A stretch of DNA of 64,000 nt from Isoptericola croceus (GTDB lineage: Bacteria > Actinomycetota > Actinomycetes > Actinomycetales > Cellulomonadaceae), in assembly GCF_029382255.1 (NCBI RefSeq), contig NZ_JARLLG010000010.1:79049-143048 (forward strand), read 5' to 3'. The stretch's first letter is position 1. The number at the start of each line of letters is the position of its first letter. The notes beneath the pieces were generated by a model that was given only the letters and a program-made list of their open reading frames with translations, ran no database searches and was not told where the DNA came from. Made by a program: the position numbers and the translations under genes. This document shows positions 10,811-20,669 of this stretch, piece by piece.

Positions 10811-11853
10811 ACGTCGACCTCCGCCGCCTTGACGGTCCCGACGACGGCGCGCCCGGGCACCAGGGACAGCTCCGCCACGGCCTGCGGCGTGACGTCGGCG
10901 GCCAGCTGGTCGGTGCGCACCCGCAGCAGGTCGCCGCGCGGCTCCACCGACCGCACCGTCCCGCGGAAGGTGTTCCGCGGCGAGCCGTGCGGGTCGGTCA
11001 GGTGCAGGGCGACGGCGGCGGGGCGGAACACCGCGGTCATCGCGGCTCCCACCGGTACCTCGGGATGCGACGCGTACCCGTGCACGACGCCGCCGCTCGC
11101 CGTGACCACGCCGTCGCCGGTCCACGTCCCGGACACCAGGTTGAGGCCGGCGATCGACGCGGCGAAGGCGCTGCGGGGCCGTGACAGGACCTCCGCCGTC
11201 GGCCCTCGCTCGACGACACGGCCGTCGTCGACGACGGCGACCTCGTCCGCCAGCAGCAGGGCGTCGAGCACCTCGTGGGTGGCGATGATCGTGGTCTGCC
11301 CGACCAGCAGGCGCCGCAACGTCTGGCGCAGCGCGGGCGTGACGTCGACGTCGAGGGCGGCCAGGGGCTCGTCCAGGAGCAGCAGCCGGGGTGCCGCGGC
11401 CAGCGCGCGGGCGATCGCGACGCGCTGCCCCTGGCCGCCGGACAACGCCCCCGGGCGGCGGTCGGCGAGGTGGACGAGGTCCATGGCGTCCAGCCACCGG
11501 GCGGCCGCGGCGGCGGCCTCCCGGCGGGGACGGCCCTGGGCACGCGGGCCGAAGGAGATGTTGTCGCGGATGCTCAGGTGCGGGAACAGCAGGGGGTCCT
11601 GGGCGAGCAGAGCGACCCGGCGGCGATGCGGCGCGACCCAGGCCTCGGTGCGCCCGGCCCGGGCGTGGGCGAGCCTGGTCCCGTCGAGGGTGATCTCGCC
11701 GTCGTGCGGGCGCAGCGTCCCCGCGGCCAGACCCAGGGCCGTGGACTTGCCGGCGCCGTTGGGACCGAGCAGGGCGAGGGTGCTGCCCTCGTCCACGTCG
11801 AGCGTGACGTCGAACCCGCGTGACGGCACCACGGCGGTCAGCTCGAACGTCAT
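10798..11853 (-). CDS. modC: Molybdate ABC transporter ATP-binding protein
   Basis: A 351-residue ATPase. Walker A is GPNGAGKST, the signature is [15 protein letters not shown], Walker B is [12 protein letters not shown] and the switch His is in [12 protein letters not shown]. The last about 65 residues are a TOBE/Mop molybdate-binding domain ([20 protein letters not shown]). The ATG overlaps the modB stop as ATGA. It energises molybdate import for the nitrate reductase cofactor and is the last gene of the mod operon. Confidence 0.92.
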   Translation of the reverse strand: MTFELTAVVPSRGFDVTLDVDEGSTLALLGPNGAGKSTALGLAAGTLRPHDGEITLDGTRLAHARAGRTEAWVAPHRRRVALLAQDPLLFPHLSIRDNISFGPRAQGRPRREAAAAAARWLDAMDLVHLADRRPGALSGGQGQRVAIARALAAAPRLLLLDEPLAALDVDVTPALRQTLRRLLVGQTTIIATHEVLDALLLADEVAVVDDGRVVERGPTAEVLSRPRSAFAASIAGLNLVSGTWTGDGVVTASGGVVHGYASHPEVPVGAAMTAVFRPAAVALHLTDPHGSPRNTFRGTVRSVEPRGDLLRVRTDQLAADVTPQAVAELSLVPGRAVVGTVKAAEVDVYPV

Positions 11854-12683
11854 CGGGACGCTCCTCGGCGGTGGGTGAGGCCGATGACGGCGACGGCGAC
11901 GGCGACCAGCAGCAGGGAGAGCGCGACGGCGGCGTCGGGATCGGTCTCCCGCTGCAGGTAGACCTCCAGCGGAAGCGTGCGGGTGACGCCCTGCAGGCTG
12001 CCCGCGAACGTGATGGTCGCACCGAACTCGCCGAGCGCGCGGGCGAAGGCCAGCACCGTGCCGGAGACGAGCCCCGGCCACACCAGTGGCAGCGTGACCC
12101 GGCGCAGCACCGTCGTGGGGCTCGCACCGAGGGACGCGGCCACGACGTCGTACCGCTCGCCGGCGGTGCGCAGCGCCCCCTCGAGGCTGACGACGAGGAA
12201 CGGCAGGGCGACGAAGCTCTGCGCGAGCACCACCGCCGTCGTGGAGAACGCGACCTGCAGGCCGAGCACCTCCATCGACTCCCCGAGGAGGCCTCGCCGG
12301 CCGAACGCGGACAGCAGCGCGATGCCGCCCACCACCGGAGGCAGGACGAGCGGCACGAGGACCAGGGACCGTAGGAGGTCCCGCCCGGGGAACCGTCCGC
12401 GGGCCAGCACGAGCGCCATCGGGACGCCGAGGATCAGGCAGAGCAGCGTGCTGGTGGTGGCGGTCTGCAGGCTCAGGGCCAGGGCGGCGCGGGAGGACTC
12501 GCTGGTGACGAGGCTCCAGTAGCCGGCCCAGTCGACCCGCGTGCCCAGGGCGACCAGCGGCAGCAGGACGAACAGTCCGCCGGCGGCAGCGGGCACGTAG
12601 GCCCACCGGGGGAGCCCGGCAGGGACCTCGGCCGGGTCGCGAGTGGTGCGCCTGCTGGTGGCGGGGGCGCGGGTGGTGGTCAT
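11850..12683 (-). CDS. modB: Molybdate ABC transporter permease
   Basis: 277 residues with about six transmembrane segments. The ATPase-coupling loop contains the ModB-type [21 protein letters not shown] and [17 protein letters not shown] are also typical. The N-terminus is basic and hydrophilic, about 25 residues longer than usual. It overlaps both neighbours by ATGA. Confidence 0.92.
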   Translation of the reverse strand: MTTTRAPATSRRTTRDPAEVPAGLPRWAYVPAAAGGLFVLLPLVALGTRVDWAGYWSLVTSESSRAALALSLQTATTSTLLCLILGVPMALVLARGRFPGRDLLRSLVLVPLVLPPVVGGIALLSAFGRRGLLGESMEVLGLQVAFSTTAVVLAQSFVALPFLVVSLEGALRTAGERYDVVAASLGASPTTVLRRVTLPLVWPGLVSGTVLAFARALGEFGATITFAGSLQGVTRTLPLEVYLQRETDPDAAVALSLLLVAVAVAVIGLTHRRGASR

Positions 12684-13459
12684 GGCGCGACGAACCCGAG
12701 GTCGGCGAGCAGACGCTGACCCTCCGGACCCTGCACGGCGTCGATGAACTGCTGGACGAGCGCGGCGTGGTCGGTATCCGCGTCGGTCTGTGTCACGGCA
12801 GCGATGGGATAGGTGTTCACCGCGGCGCCGGCCTGGGGGAACGAGACGCCCTCGACGCCGGGACCGGCGCGGGCGACGTCGGTGACGTAGACGATCCCGG
12901 CATCCGCCTCGCCGACGACCACCTTGTGGAGCACGTCGGTGACGCTCTGCTCCTCGCTCACCGGGTGCAGCGTCAGGCCGGAGTCGCTGACGACGGCGGT
13001 CGTGGCGGCGCCGCACGGCACCTGCGGTGCGCAGACGACCAGGTGCAGGTCGGGATCGGTCAGGTCCTCCAGGGACGCGATGCCGGCCGGGTTGCCGGGC
13101 GGGACGGCGATCTCGAGGCTGTTGGTCGCAAAGTCCTGCGGGGTGCCGACGAGGCCGTCCGCGACGAGCCTGTCCATGCTCGCGGTATCGGCCGAGGCGA
13201 CGACGTCGGCGGGTGCGCCCTGCTGGATCTGTGCCACGAGGTCGGACGAGCCGGCAAGGCTGAGCCGTACGTCCACGCCGTCGTGCGCGGTCTCGAAGTC
13301 GTGGGCGATCTGCTCGAACGCCTCCGTCAGGGACGCGGCGGCGAAGACGGTGACGGTGGTCTCGGCTCCGGGGTCGGTGCTGCAACCGGCGAGCCCGACG
13401 GCGGCGCTCGCGGCCAGCAGCGCGGCGGTGGCCCGCGCGCGGTGAGGCTGCGCCGTCAT
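12680..13459 (-). CDS. modA: Molybdate-binding lipoprotein
   Basis: A 259-residue extracellular solute-binding protein. The signal peptide ends in a lipobox (VGLAGC), so it is lipid-anchored outside the membrane. ModA motifs include [32 protein letters not shown] and [14 protein letters not shown]. The start overlaps the upstream regulator stop as ATGA. Confidence 0.93.
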   Translation of the reverse strand: MTAQPHRARATAALLAASAAVGLAGCSTDPGAETTVTVFAAASLTEAFEQIAHDFETAHDGVDVRLSLAGSSDLVAQIQQGAPADVVASADTASMDRLVADGLVGTPQDFATNSLEIAVPPGNPAGIASLEDLTDPDLHLVVCAPQVPCGAATTAVVSDSGLTLHPVSEEQSVTDVLHKVVVGEADAGIVYVTDVARAGPGVEGVSFPQAGAAVNTYPIAAVTQTDADTDHAALVQQFIDAVQGPEGQRLLADLGFVAP

Positions 13460-13863
13460 GCGTCGCCTTGGTCAGGTGTCTCGACGACGACGTTCGTGGA
13501 CTTGATGACGGCGACCGCGACGGAACCGCGCTCGAGCCCGAGGTCGCGGACCGCCTCGCTGCTCATGAGCGACACCACCCGGAACGGGCCGCACTGCAGC
13601 TCGACCTGGGCCATCACGGTATCGACCTGGAGCTCGGTGACGAGTCCGACGAACCGGTTGCGTGCGGAGCTCTTCATCCCGGGCGGCAGACCGGGCGGCG
13701 TGGCGTGCTCCCGGGCGACCATGGCCACCTCGTACCCGTCGACGACCGTGCGGCCCGACGCGCCCGTCGTGGCCCGCAGCATGCCGCGGTCGATCCAGCG
13801 GCGGACGGTGTCGTCGCTGACGCCGAGGTAGACGGCAGCCTCACTGATTCGCATCTGCGGCAT
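13456..13863 (-). CDS. Helix-turn-helix/TOBE molybdate-responsive regulator
   Basis: A 135-residue protein with an excisionase/MerR-like helix-turn-helix ([20 protein letters not shown]) at residues 4-45 and a Mop/TOBE domain ([20 protein letters not shown] ... [13 protein letters not shown]) at about 68-130. It is unrelated in layout to E. coli ModE but has the same logic, so it probably senses molybdate and controls modABC. I chose the ATG at 13863 because a TTGTTC-17-TAGATT promoter ends 7 bases before it, giving a leaderless mRNA; the longer frame to 13899 would start inside that promoter. Confidence 0.85.
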   Translation of the reverse strand: MPQMRISEAAVYLGVSDDTVRRWIDRGMLRATTGASGRTVVDGYEVAMVAREHATPPGLPPGMKSSARNRFVGLVTELQVDTVMAQVELQCGPFRVVSLMSSEAVRDLGLERGSVAVAVIKSTNVVVETPDQGDA

Positions 13864-13870
13864 AGAAGTG

Positions 13871-13899
13871 AATCTAGCTCCGCACATGCGGATGAACAA
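13871..13899 (-). promoter_or_regulatory. mod operon promoter with palindromic operator in the spacer
   Basis: On the minus strand TTGTTC (13894-13899) and TAGATT (13871-13876) are 17 bases apart. The spacer contains a perfect 14-bp palindrome TCCGCA-TG-TGCGGA (13879-13892). The -10 is 7 bases before the regulator ATG. The palindrome is the likely autoregulatory operator. Confidence 0.65.
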
Positions 13900-13924
13900 G
13901 AGAGGAAGGCCTCCGCAGAGGACA

Positions 13925-13959
13925 CCGCACCCGCCGTTCCAGATCGACGGCGGGTGCGG
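13925..13959 (-). terminator. Terminator hairpin after the 1806-residue protein gene
   Basis: Positions 13925-13936 and 13948-13959 form a perfect 12-bp GC-rich stem with an 11-base loop, 42 bases past the stop of the large minus-strand gene. No T tract. Confidence 0.65.
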
Positions 13960-14001
13960 CGCCAGGGCCGACGCTCCCGCAGGCCCGGGCCTTCGGCGGC
14001 C

Positions 14002-17000
14002 CTAGCCGGCCACCTCGACGACGCGGACGTCGTCGACGCGGAACGCACCCTGGGACCCGCGGAACCCGAGGAGCACCTCGATCGAGTCGATGTCGCCGTC
14101 CACCGTGGTGTACTCCCGCTCGAACGTCGCCCACTCGCCGGGTTCGGTCGCTGCCGAGACCGGCAGCCAGTTGCGTTGCTCGGTCCCGACGCCGGACGAA
14201 CCGCGGAACGAGCGGAAGAACGCGAAGGCGCCCACCTGGTCGCCGTGCGCATAGTCCGTCAGCTGGTACCGGAAGGAGATCCGGTACGTGGTGGCGGGTT
14301 CTGCCCGGACGGCCGACACGCCCGCCTGCTTGCGGGTGTGTGCCCAGTGCTGGAATGCGGCGTCGCCGGTCGTGTCGGTGCTCGTGAACAGCAGGGACCG
14401 TTCGCCCGAGGCCGCGGCGTCGTCGACCACCTCACCGGTGTAGGTCCCGGGCGTGCTCGGGGTGCTGCCGAGCTGCCACACGTCGGCGTCGGCGGCCTCG
14501 AACCCGTGCGACCAGGTGCTCATGAGCAGGGCGTAGGCGTCGTGGAGCTCGGTCAGCAGATCCTCCTCGTCGGCCCCGGGCTCGTCCGCGGCGGTCGCGA
14601 TGCGGTCCAGCTCGGCCACGAACGCGGCCCAGCTCTCGTCCGTGTACGAGGCCGGGTCCTCGGCGCGGGCTTGCTCGAGGAGCTCACCGAGCGTCGGCGG
14701 CTCGACCGGCTCGACCGTGACGTCGTCGACGCGGAAGGTGCCCTCCGAGCCGCGCAGTCCGAGCCACACCTCGATGTTGTCGACGTTGCCGTCGAGGGTC
14801 GTGTAGGTCTGCTCGAACCTCGCCCACTCGCCGGGTTCGGTCGCTGCCGAGACCGGCAGCCAGTTGCGTTGCTCGGTCCCGAGGCCCGCGCCCTGTGCGA
14901 ACGATCGGAAGAACGCATACGCCCCGACCTGTTCGCCCGGCGTGTAGTCCGTCAGCTGGTACCAGAACGAGATCCGGTACTCGGTCACGGGTTCGGCCAC
15001 CACCGGGGAGACGCCGCCCTGTTTGCGGGACTTCACCCACACGTTGTGCCCGGCGTCGCCCGTGGTGTCGGTGCTGGTGAACAGCAGCGACCGCTCGCCG
15101 GTCCATGCGCCGTCGTCGACCACGCCGGCGGAGTACGTCCCCGGGGCACGGCCGCCGTGCAGCCAGACGTCGGGCTCGTCGTCCTCGAACGAGTGCCGGA
15201 AGACGGGCTTGAGCAGGGTGTAGGCGTCGTAGACCCGCTGCACCAGGTCCGCCTCGTCTGCTCCGTCGGTGTCCCGAAGTGCCTCCACCGCGTCGACCTC
15301 GGCGACGAACGACGCCCAGCTCCGTTCCGTGTAGTCGCTGGGTTCGAGCGCACGCGCCTGATCGATGACGGCCTCGATCCCCTCGGCGTCGACCCGCGCG
15401 GTCATCGAGGTCGTGGTCGTCCCGTCGAGTGTCCGCGCGACCACGGCATAGGTGGCGCTGCCGGCCAGGACGACGTCGTCGTGCCGCAGGTCGCGCGTCG
15501 TGGTCAGGTGCTCCCACCCGGACGGCGAGTCCTGCGGGTCCGTGGTCGCTCCCTGGGGGTCGGCCGACCGGTAGACGTCGAACGAGACGGCGCGCGCCGG
15601 CTTGGTCCAGCGCACGGTGTGCGCACCCTGGTCTCCCTCGACGACCCAGGTCGCCTGCGTCGTCTCGGGCAGGTCCGTGACGGTGACGTCCGTGAACGTG
15701 GCCGAGCCGTCCGCCAGGCTCACGCCCGCGAGCGTGGCATCGAGCATGGGCACGATCTCGCTGCCGAGCGTCACCCAGTCGGTGCCGTCGGTCGACGCGT
15801 AGGCCACCACCTGGTGCGAGTGCGCGGTCCGTACGAGCCGGACGTGCCGGTAGTCGGCCGCGTCCAGCGTGCGCGTCGGCACCAGGTAGGGGCTCCTCGT
15901 CTCTCCGCCGGCGTTGTGCCCGGGGATGCCGTGGCCGATGTACGCCCGGGTGTCGAGCGACCGCGTGCGCAGCACGATCCGGCCGTCCTCGGCACCCAGC
16001 CAGATGTACTCGCTGACGTCGGACGCGCCTTGCCGGAGGGTGACGCCGGCGCCGTCCGCGGGGTCGGCACCCAGGTCCGCGGAGACCAGCGCGTCGCCGG
16101 TCACCAACCGGGACGCGAGCACCAGGGAGTCGGGCTGGTAGCGGCCGATGCCGTTCCAGCGCTCGGTGATCGCCTCGTCGCCGCCGGCGAAGCCGGCGCC
16201 CGAGGCGCCGGACACGGTGATCGAGTCACCCTCCCGCGTCACGGTGCCGCCGGTCTCGCCGACCTGGTCGCCCCGCCAGCCCGCACCGGACAGCCCGGCG
16301 GAGGCAGGGCGGACCTCGACGATGACGGGCTGGGCGGCCGGAGCCGCACCCGCATCGTTCCGTGCGACGACGCTGTAGTAGTAGGTGCCGGGGGCGGGCA
16401 CCTCGTCCACGACCGACTGCCCCGTCACACCCTCGGCGACCACGACGCCGTCGTCCAGGTCGGAGCTGGTTCCCCGCACGACGTCGAATGATGTCGCGCC
16501 CGCGGACCGTCCCCAGGTGAGCGCTGCGGCGTCGGTACCCCCGGCGCCGGCACCGACCGTCGCGTCGATCGCCAGGACCTGGCTCGGCCGCGAGGTGCTG
16601 GCCGGGGTGCCCAGGTCGAGGACGACGGCCGACGACGGCTTGAGGGTGACCGTGCCGCCGCGCACCTTGACGGCCTTGCCGGAGACCAGGTCGCGGACCC
16701 GGCCCGTCACGGCCGCCGGGAGCTCGACCGTGTGCGACGCGGCGTTCTCGTAGGCGTCCCGGGTGGTGTTCACGGCGATCAGGTAGTCGCCGTATCGGGC
16801 GGTCACGAGGTCGGGGTAGCTCGAGAACGGTGTGTCGACGGCGAAGTTGTCGCGGTTCATCGGCCCGACGCCAGGCTGGAGGCTGACCGGCGACAGCTCG
16901 CCGGTCATGGCCAGGATCTGCTCACCGGGGACCGTGTAGCGGTCCTGGATGATGTCCATCTCGACCGAGTGCGGGCGCAGGAACGTCTCGGAGGACGTCA

Positions 17001-19422
17001 CGACGGACTCGGTGCGCACCTGCGCGTGCTGTGCCGCGTGGGGTGTGCGGGCGTGCAGCCGCGCCGCCGACGTCACGCCCATGTTCCGGTAGTTCAGCGT
17101 GCCGGTGACCTGGGTGTCGCCGTCGCGGAAGGTGACGAACAGGTTGTCGACGTCGACCCACGCGAAGTCCGGCGTCGCGTCCCGTTCGACACCGAGCGCG
17201 GCGAGCTCATCGTCCCTGTACCGCGCGAGGTCGGTGTGCGGGAGCACACGGCCCGCGGCCGCCTTCCCGAGCGACTCATACTCTGCGCGGCCGCCGGTGA
17301 CGAAGGCGTACTCCTCGCTCAGACGCAGGTCGTAGTTGCGCTGGGAGAGGATCTTGTCGAAGGAGGGAAAGACCTGGTTGTCGACCAGCGCCTGCTGGAG
17401 CCAGCCGGTGGCCTCCCGCGCGTACTCCCAGTACGGCTCCCACTCGTCGCCCGCGTAGTCCTTCGCGTGCTCCGCGAGGTACTTCTCGAGGCCGGCGTAG
17501 GCGAAGATCTGGGGCGTGTTCGGCTCGGTGGAGTACGCGACCTTCCCCGGGTAGGCGTTGTTCCGCCAGTCGACCACCTGGTCCATCGTCATGACCCGGT
17601 TCCCGTCGGCGTCGGTGCCCTGGTACCGGGTCTGCCCGCGGGCGTGCAGGTTGCGCAGCGCCAGCTTCAGCAGCTCGTCGCGGATCTCGGCGTCGGCGGG
17701 GTGACCGGCCAGTCGCCAGAACCAGGACGGATAGTAGTTCGGCGTCTCCCCGTAGCTTCCCACGTACCCGTTCTCGCGGTACATGCCGGCCGGGGTGATC
17801 GACGGATAGTGGGTGCCGTAGGGAAGGCGGCGCACCACGTCGCCGTCGGCGTCCCGCTTGCTGGTGGCGAGGCCGCGCATCACGACCTGGAGGTAGTCGT
17901 CGGTGAGCTGAGCCGAACCGTCGTGATAGAAGAGCGAGTGATAGAGGTCGAGGTCCCCGCCGTCCGGACCGACGAGCACCTCCTCGCCCAGGAAGGGGCG
18001 CAGGCCGAGCGCCTCGCCGAGAATCTGGTGGCTGCGCGCGGTCCCCTCGAAGTGGTCCGAACCGATGACCCGCAGGCCCTCGTGCGCCTTCCAGGCACCC
18101 TCGTAGGTGTAGTAGACCTGGTTGGAGATGTATGACAGGCGCGACCGTGCAAAGTCAAAGTTGGCCTTGAGGACCCGCTCGTAGGCCTCGCGCCGGGTCA
18201 GCTCGCCGCCGTCGAGGTCGAGGCCGACGATGCTGTTCGGGCTGTCGGCGGTGCCGGTGGTGAAGGGCTCGTCCAGGAAGGCCTCGAACACGTCGGTGCC
18301 CATGACGTCAGGGTCGGCGAGCAGCGGCTCGACGATGTACAGGGCCTCGCCCAGCGCACCGTAATACCCACCCCAGTCGGACTGGTGGCCTCCCGAGGCG
18401 AGGCTGCGGACGTCGCCGTAGTACTGCCGGGTGTAGTTGTCGATCGAGCGCAGGATGCGGTCGATCGCCGCACGCTTCTCGGACGACGTGCTGGCCGGGC
18501 ACCAGTCCTGGTGCAGGCACTCGGCGTAGAACCGCAGCTCGTCGGAGTACCTGGTGATCGAGAGCACCGCCGTCTCGGCGGAGTCCGCCTTGGCGGTCAG
18601 GTCCTCGAAGTCCGTGACCTGCTGGGTCCGGTAGGCGTCGATCTTCGCCTGCTGTTGCGCCGGCTCGAGCGGCTCGCGTGCCTGGGTGGTGACGGCGTGA
18701 TCGGTGTCGAACCCGTCGGACGCCGAGGGGAGGAGCGCGGGCTCCAGGTGCGTCGTCACCGCGTAGTACGGCCGGGACGACGCCGTCGCCGTCCCGGCGG
18801 TACTCGGGTGGTACGTCCGCAGCGTCACCTGCACCCGCTCGTGAGATTGGGTGGAGACCAGCGGCAGCATCGCCGTCGCGCGGAAGAACCGGCCCGGCAG
18901 CCCGCCCTGCGTGGCGACGTCAAGCGCCTGGTAGTCGCCGCCGTTGAGGTACTGGACCAGCTCGCCGTCCACGAGCACAGCGGTCTTGAACGCCGAGGCG
19001 TCCCCGCCGAACAGGGTCAGGGAGAAGTAGTTCTGCTCGGCCGGGTCCACCGCCATCTCGAACGTGAGGTCGGTCAGGTTCCGCGAGGGCGGGTCGGTGG
19101 GCTCTGCGGTGCGTGCGGTGTGCCCGTCCTCGCCGTCGACGATCGATGACCCGTCGCCGGTGAACTCGTGCCCGGCCTCCGATGCCGGGTCGCCGAGGAC
19201 CAGGTGGTCGAGGGCCCCCGCCGGGGCCTCGCCGGCTGTGAGCGCCGCTGTGGCCGGCGAGGGAGCGCTGCTGGTCTGGTCGGCGCCCGCAGCCGGCGCG
19301 AGGCCACCGGACAGGACGGCGAGCGCGAGCCCGGCGCCGAGCACGACGGACCGTCGGCGTGGTCTCGTGCGGGTGGCTGGCTCTCGTCTCGGGGAAGGGG
19401 CACTCATGACGGGTCGCGACAT
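14002..19422 (-). CDS. Giant secreted modular protein, probably polysaccharide-degrading; catalytic family not recognised
   Basis: 1806 residues. The N-terminus has RRRSVVLGAGLALAV, a signal peptide of possible Tat type. Residues about 90-230 look like a beta-sandwich (NYFSLTLFGGD); about 240-700 are helix-rich with aromatic repeats (WGGYYGALGEALYI, YYPSWFWRLAGHP), suggesting an alpha/alpha toroid as in lyases or hydrolases. Two Fn3-like domains (about 944-1037 and 1252-1345) flank a concanavalin-like region. The C-terminus has two FIVAR plus carbohydrate-binding-like units (about 1352-1574 and 1577-1804). GGAG lies 6 bases before the ATG at 19422; the later ATG at 19407 has no RBS. It follows the LacI gene and two LacI-type operators, so it is probably induced by its own products. 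Confidence 0.8.
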   Translation of the reverse strand: MSRPVMSAPSPRREPATRTRPRRRSVVLGAGLALAVLSGGLAPAAGADQTSSAPSPATAALTAGEAPAGALDHLVLGDPASEAGHEFTGDGSSIVDGEDGHTARTAEPTDPPSRNLTDLTFEMAVDPAEQNYFSLTLFGGDASAFKTAVLVDGELVQYLNGGDYQALDVATQGGLPGRFFRATAMLPLVSTQSHERVQVTLRTYHPSTAGTATASSRPYYAVTTHLEPALLPSASDGFDTDHAVTTQAREPLEPAQQQAKIDAYRTQQVTDFEDLTAKADSAETAVLSITRYSDELRFYAECLHQDWCPASTSSEKRAAIDRILRSIDNYTRQYYGDVRSLASGGHQSDWGGYYGALGEALYIVEPLLADPDVMGTDVFEAFLDEPFTTGTADSPNSIVGLDLDGGELTRREAYERVLKANFDFARSRLSYISNQVYYTYEGAWKAHEGLRVIGSDHFEGTARSHQILGEALGLRPFLGEEVLVGPDGGDLDLYHSLFYHDGSAQLTDDYLQVVMRGLATSKRDADGDVVRRLPYGTHYPSITPAGMYRENGYVGSYGETPNYYPSWFWRLAGHPADAEIRDELLKLALRNLHARGQTRYQGTDADGNRVMTMDQVVDWRNNAYPGKVAYSTEPNTPQIFAYAGLEKYLAEHAKDYAGDEWEPYWEYAREATGWLQQALVDNQVFPSFDKILSQRNYDLRLSEEYAFVTGGRAEYESLGKAAAGRVLPHTDLARYRDDELAALGVERDATPDFAWVDVDNLFVTFRDGDTQVTGTLNYRNMGVTSAARLHARTPHAAQHAQVRTESVVTSSETFLRPHSVEMDIIQDRYTVPGEQILAMTGELSPVSLQPGVGPMNRDNFAVDTPFSSYPDLVTARYGDYLIAVNTTRDAYENAASHTVELPAAVTGRVRDLVSGKAVKVRGGTVTLKPSSAVVLDLGTPASTSRPSQVLAIDATVGAGAGGTDAAALTWGRSAGATSFDVVRGTSSDLDDGVVVAEGVTGQSVVDEVPAPGTYYYSVVARNDAGAAPAAQPVIVEVRPASAGLSGAGWRGDQVGETGGTVTREGDSITVSGASGAGFAGGDEAITERWNGIGRYQPDSLVLASRLVTGDALVSADLGADPADGAGVTLRQGASDVSEYIWLGAEDGRIVLRTRSLDTRAYIGHGIPGHNAGGETRSPYLVPTRTLDAADYRHVRLVRTAHSHQVVAYASTDGTDWVTLGSEIVPMLDATLAGVSLADGSATFTDVTVTDLPETTQATWVVEGDQGAHTVRWTKPARAVSFDVYRSADPQGATTDPQDSPSGWEHLTTTRDLRHDDVVLAGSATYAVVARTLDGTTTTSMTARVDAEGIEAVIDQARALEPSDYTERSWASFVAEVDAVEALRDTDGADEADLVQRVYDAYTLLKPVFRHSFEDDEPDVWLHGGRAPGTYSAGVVDDGAWTGERSLLFTSTDTTGDAGHNVWVKSRKQGGVSPVVAEPVTEYRISFWYQLTDYTPGEQVGAYAFFRSFAQGAGLGTEQRNWLPVSAATEPGEWARFEQTYTTLDGNVDNIEVWLGLRGSEGTFRVDDVTVEPVEPPTLGELLEQARAEDPASYTDESWAAFVAELDRIATAADEPGADEEDLLTELHDAYALLMSTWSHGFEAADADVWQLGSTPSTPGTYTGEVVDDAAASGERSLLFTSTDTTGDAAFQHWAHTRKQAGVSAVRAEPATTYRISFRYQLTDYAHGDQVGAFAFFRSFRGSSGVGTEQRNWLPVSAATEPGEWATFEREYTTVDGDIDSIEVLLGFRGSQGAFRVDDVRVVEVAG
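14128..14189. repeat. 62-base identical DNA repeat, copy 1
   Basis: Identical to 14821-14882. It encodes the same part of the second carbohydrate-binding-like module (RNWLPVSAATEPGEWA region). The flanking module sequence is similar but not identical. Confidence 0.9.
14821..14882. repeat. 62-base identical DNA repeat, copy 2
   Basis: Identical to 14128-14189, spaced 693 bases apart, in the first carbohydrate-binding-like module of the same gene. Confidence 0.9.
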
Positions 19423-19447
19423 TGCGATCTCCCAGAGTATTCAGTGA

Positions 19448-19463
19448 TGGAAAGCGATTGCCG
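19448..19463. promoter_or_regulatory. LacI-type operator 1 (promoter of giant secreted protein)
   Basis: Contains GGAAAGCGATTGCC, matching the local motif GGAAnGCGmTTnCm. On the minus strand it lies just after TTGGAC (a possible -35) and about 27 bases before the giant gene's start, so bound repressor would block transcription. Confidence 0.6.
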
Positions 19464-19503
19464 TCCAACTTAACAGGCCATGTCGGCGATGAGAAGGGGA
19501 TAA

Positions 19504-19519
19504 CGGAATGCGCTTGCAG
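19504..19519. promoter_or_regulatory. LacI-type operator 2
   Basis: Contains GGAATGCGCTTGCA, the best copy of the GGAAnGCGCTTnCA motif, 56 bases from operator 1 and between the lacI-type gene stop and the giant gene start. Confidence 0.6.
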
Positions 19520-19577
19520 CACGTGCTATAGCCGAGGCATGCCCGTTCCAGGTGCGTGCAGCGCGACGGGCCGAAGG

Positions 19578-20612
19578 TCAGTGGGCGATCGGGGGTGTGC
19601 TCTCGCGCACGATGACGTGCCCCTCGATGATCGTCGTCCGAGGAGTGTCGTGGCGGGGTGCGACGGCCATCGCCAGGGCCTCCTCGGCGACCTGGTCCCA
19701 CGGCAGGTGCACCGTGGTCAGGGATGGCGTCACATCACGCAGAGCCTTGATGTCGTCGAAGCCCGCGACCGCGACGCGACGCGCGTCACCGGTGTCCCGC
19801 AGGAACGTCAGCACGCCGAGCGCCATCGAGTCGTTCACGGCGAACACGGCATCGACCTCGATGTTGCGGCGCAGCAGCTCCCCGGTCAGTGCGTAGGCGG
19901 CGTCGCGGGAGAAGTCTCCGATGAGGATCCGGTCGGCCGAGAGCTCGATGCCGTTGTCCGCCAGTCCGGCGACGAAACCCTCGGTACGGTCGCGTTGGGT
20001 GCGCCCGTGCTTCATCCCGGAGATGACCGCAAAATTTCGGTAGCCGAGACCCACGAGGGCATTGGCCATGTCGTAGCCGCCACGCCGGTTGGCGTAGGCG
20101 ACGGTATCGAACGGCAGGCCCTCCTGGGAGATCAGGACGACGCGCCCGCCCTCCTCCTCGTAGTGCCGCAACGCTTCGACCAGCGCGGGGATGGTCGCGT
20201 CGTGCGACGCTCTGCCTCCGGTGATCACGAGGATCTCGGGACGGTGGCCCCTCGCAAGACTGACGGCCTCGACCAGGTCGGCAGGGTCCGTCCCTGCCGA
20301 GATCAGCGTGAACGGTAGCCCGCGGCGCTCGGCGGCGGAGACGACTCCGGCAGTGATGGGGTTCGCGAAGTCGTCCGGCATGCCCTTGACCACCAGGGTG
20401 ACTCCACGTGCCCGGCCGCGCGCGACGGCCTGCGCGGCGATGTTCGTCGTGTACCCCAGCGACCGTGCCGCCTCGAGAACCTTGGCGCGGTTCGCCTCCC
20501 GCACGCCACGGTCGCTGCCGTTGAGCGCGCGGGACGCCGTCGCCGCCGAGACGCCGGCGAGGCGAGCCACGTCGGCGAGACGCGCGGCTCGCACCGGCCC
20601 CGGGTCGGTCAT
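19578..20612 (-). CDS. LacI-family transcriptional repressor
   Basis: 344 residues. The LacI helix-turn-helix (RLADVARLAGVSAATASRAL) is at residues 11-30 with the hinge to about 65 (LEAARSLGYTTNIAAQAVAR). The periplasmic-binding-like sensor domain follows (VLITGG region, FAVNDSMALGVLTFLRDTG, VAGFDDI). ATG at 20612 has GGGAGG upstream and TACGAT at 20647-20652 may be its own -10. Its position inside the operon and three copies of one palindromic motif around it point to local control of the oligosaccharide locus. Confidence 0.93.
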   Translation of the reverse strand: MTDPGPVRAARLADVARLAGVSAATASRALNGSDRGVREANRAKVLEAARSLGYTTNIAAQAVARGRARGVTLVVKGMPDDFANPITAGVVSAAERRGLPFTLISAGTDPADLVEAVSLARGHRPEILVITGGRASHDATIPALVEALRHYEEEGGRVVLISQEGLPFDTVAYANRRGGYDMANALVGLGYRNFAVISGMKHGRTQRDRTEGFVAGLADNGIELSADRILIGDFSRDAAYALTGELLRRNIEVDAVFAVNDSMALGVLTFLRDTGDARRVAVAGFDDIKALRDVTPSLTTVHLPWDQVAEEALAMAVAPRHDTPRTTIIEGHVIVRESTPPIAH

Positions 20613-20669
20613 CGTCGTGTCACACCTCCCTGGTGCGTCGGTGCAGATCGTATCCGCAACATGGGCCGG

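Noticed and set aside
13468-16491. 1007-codon plus-strand frame opposite the giant minus-strand gene
   Set aside because: Antisense to the mod regulator and to clear Fn3/FIVAR modules; no motifs of its own.
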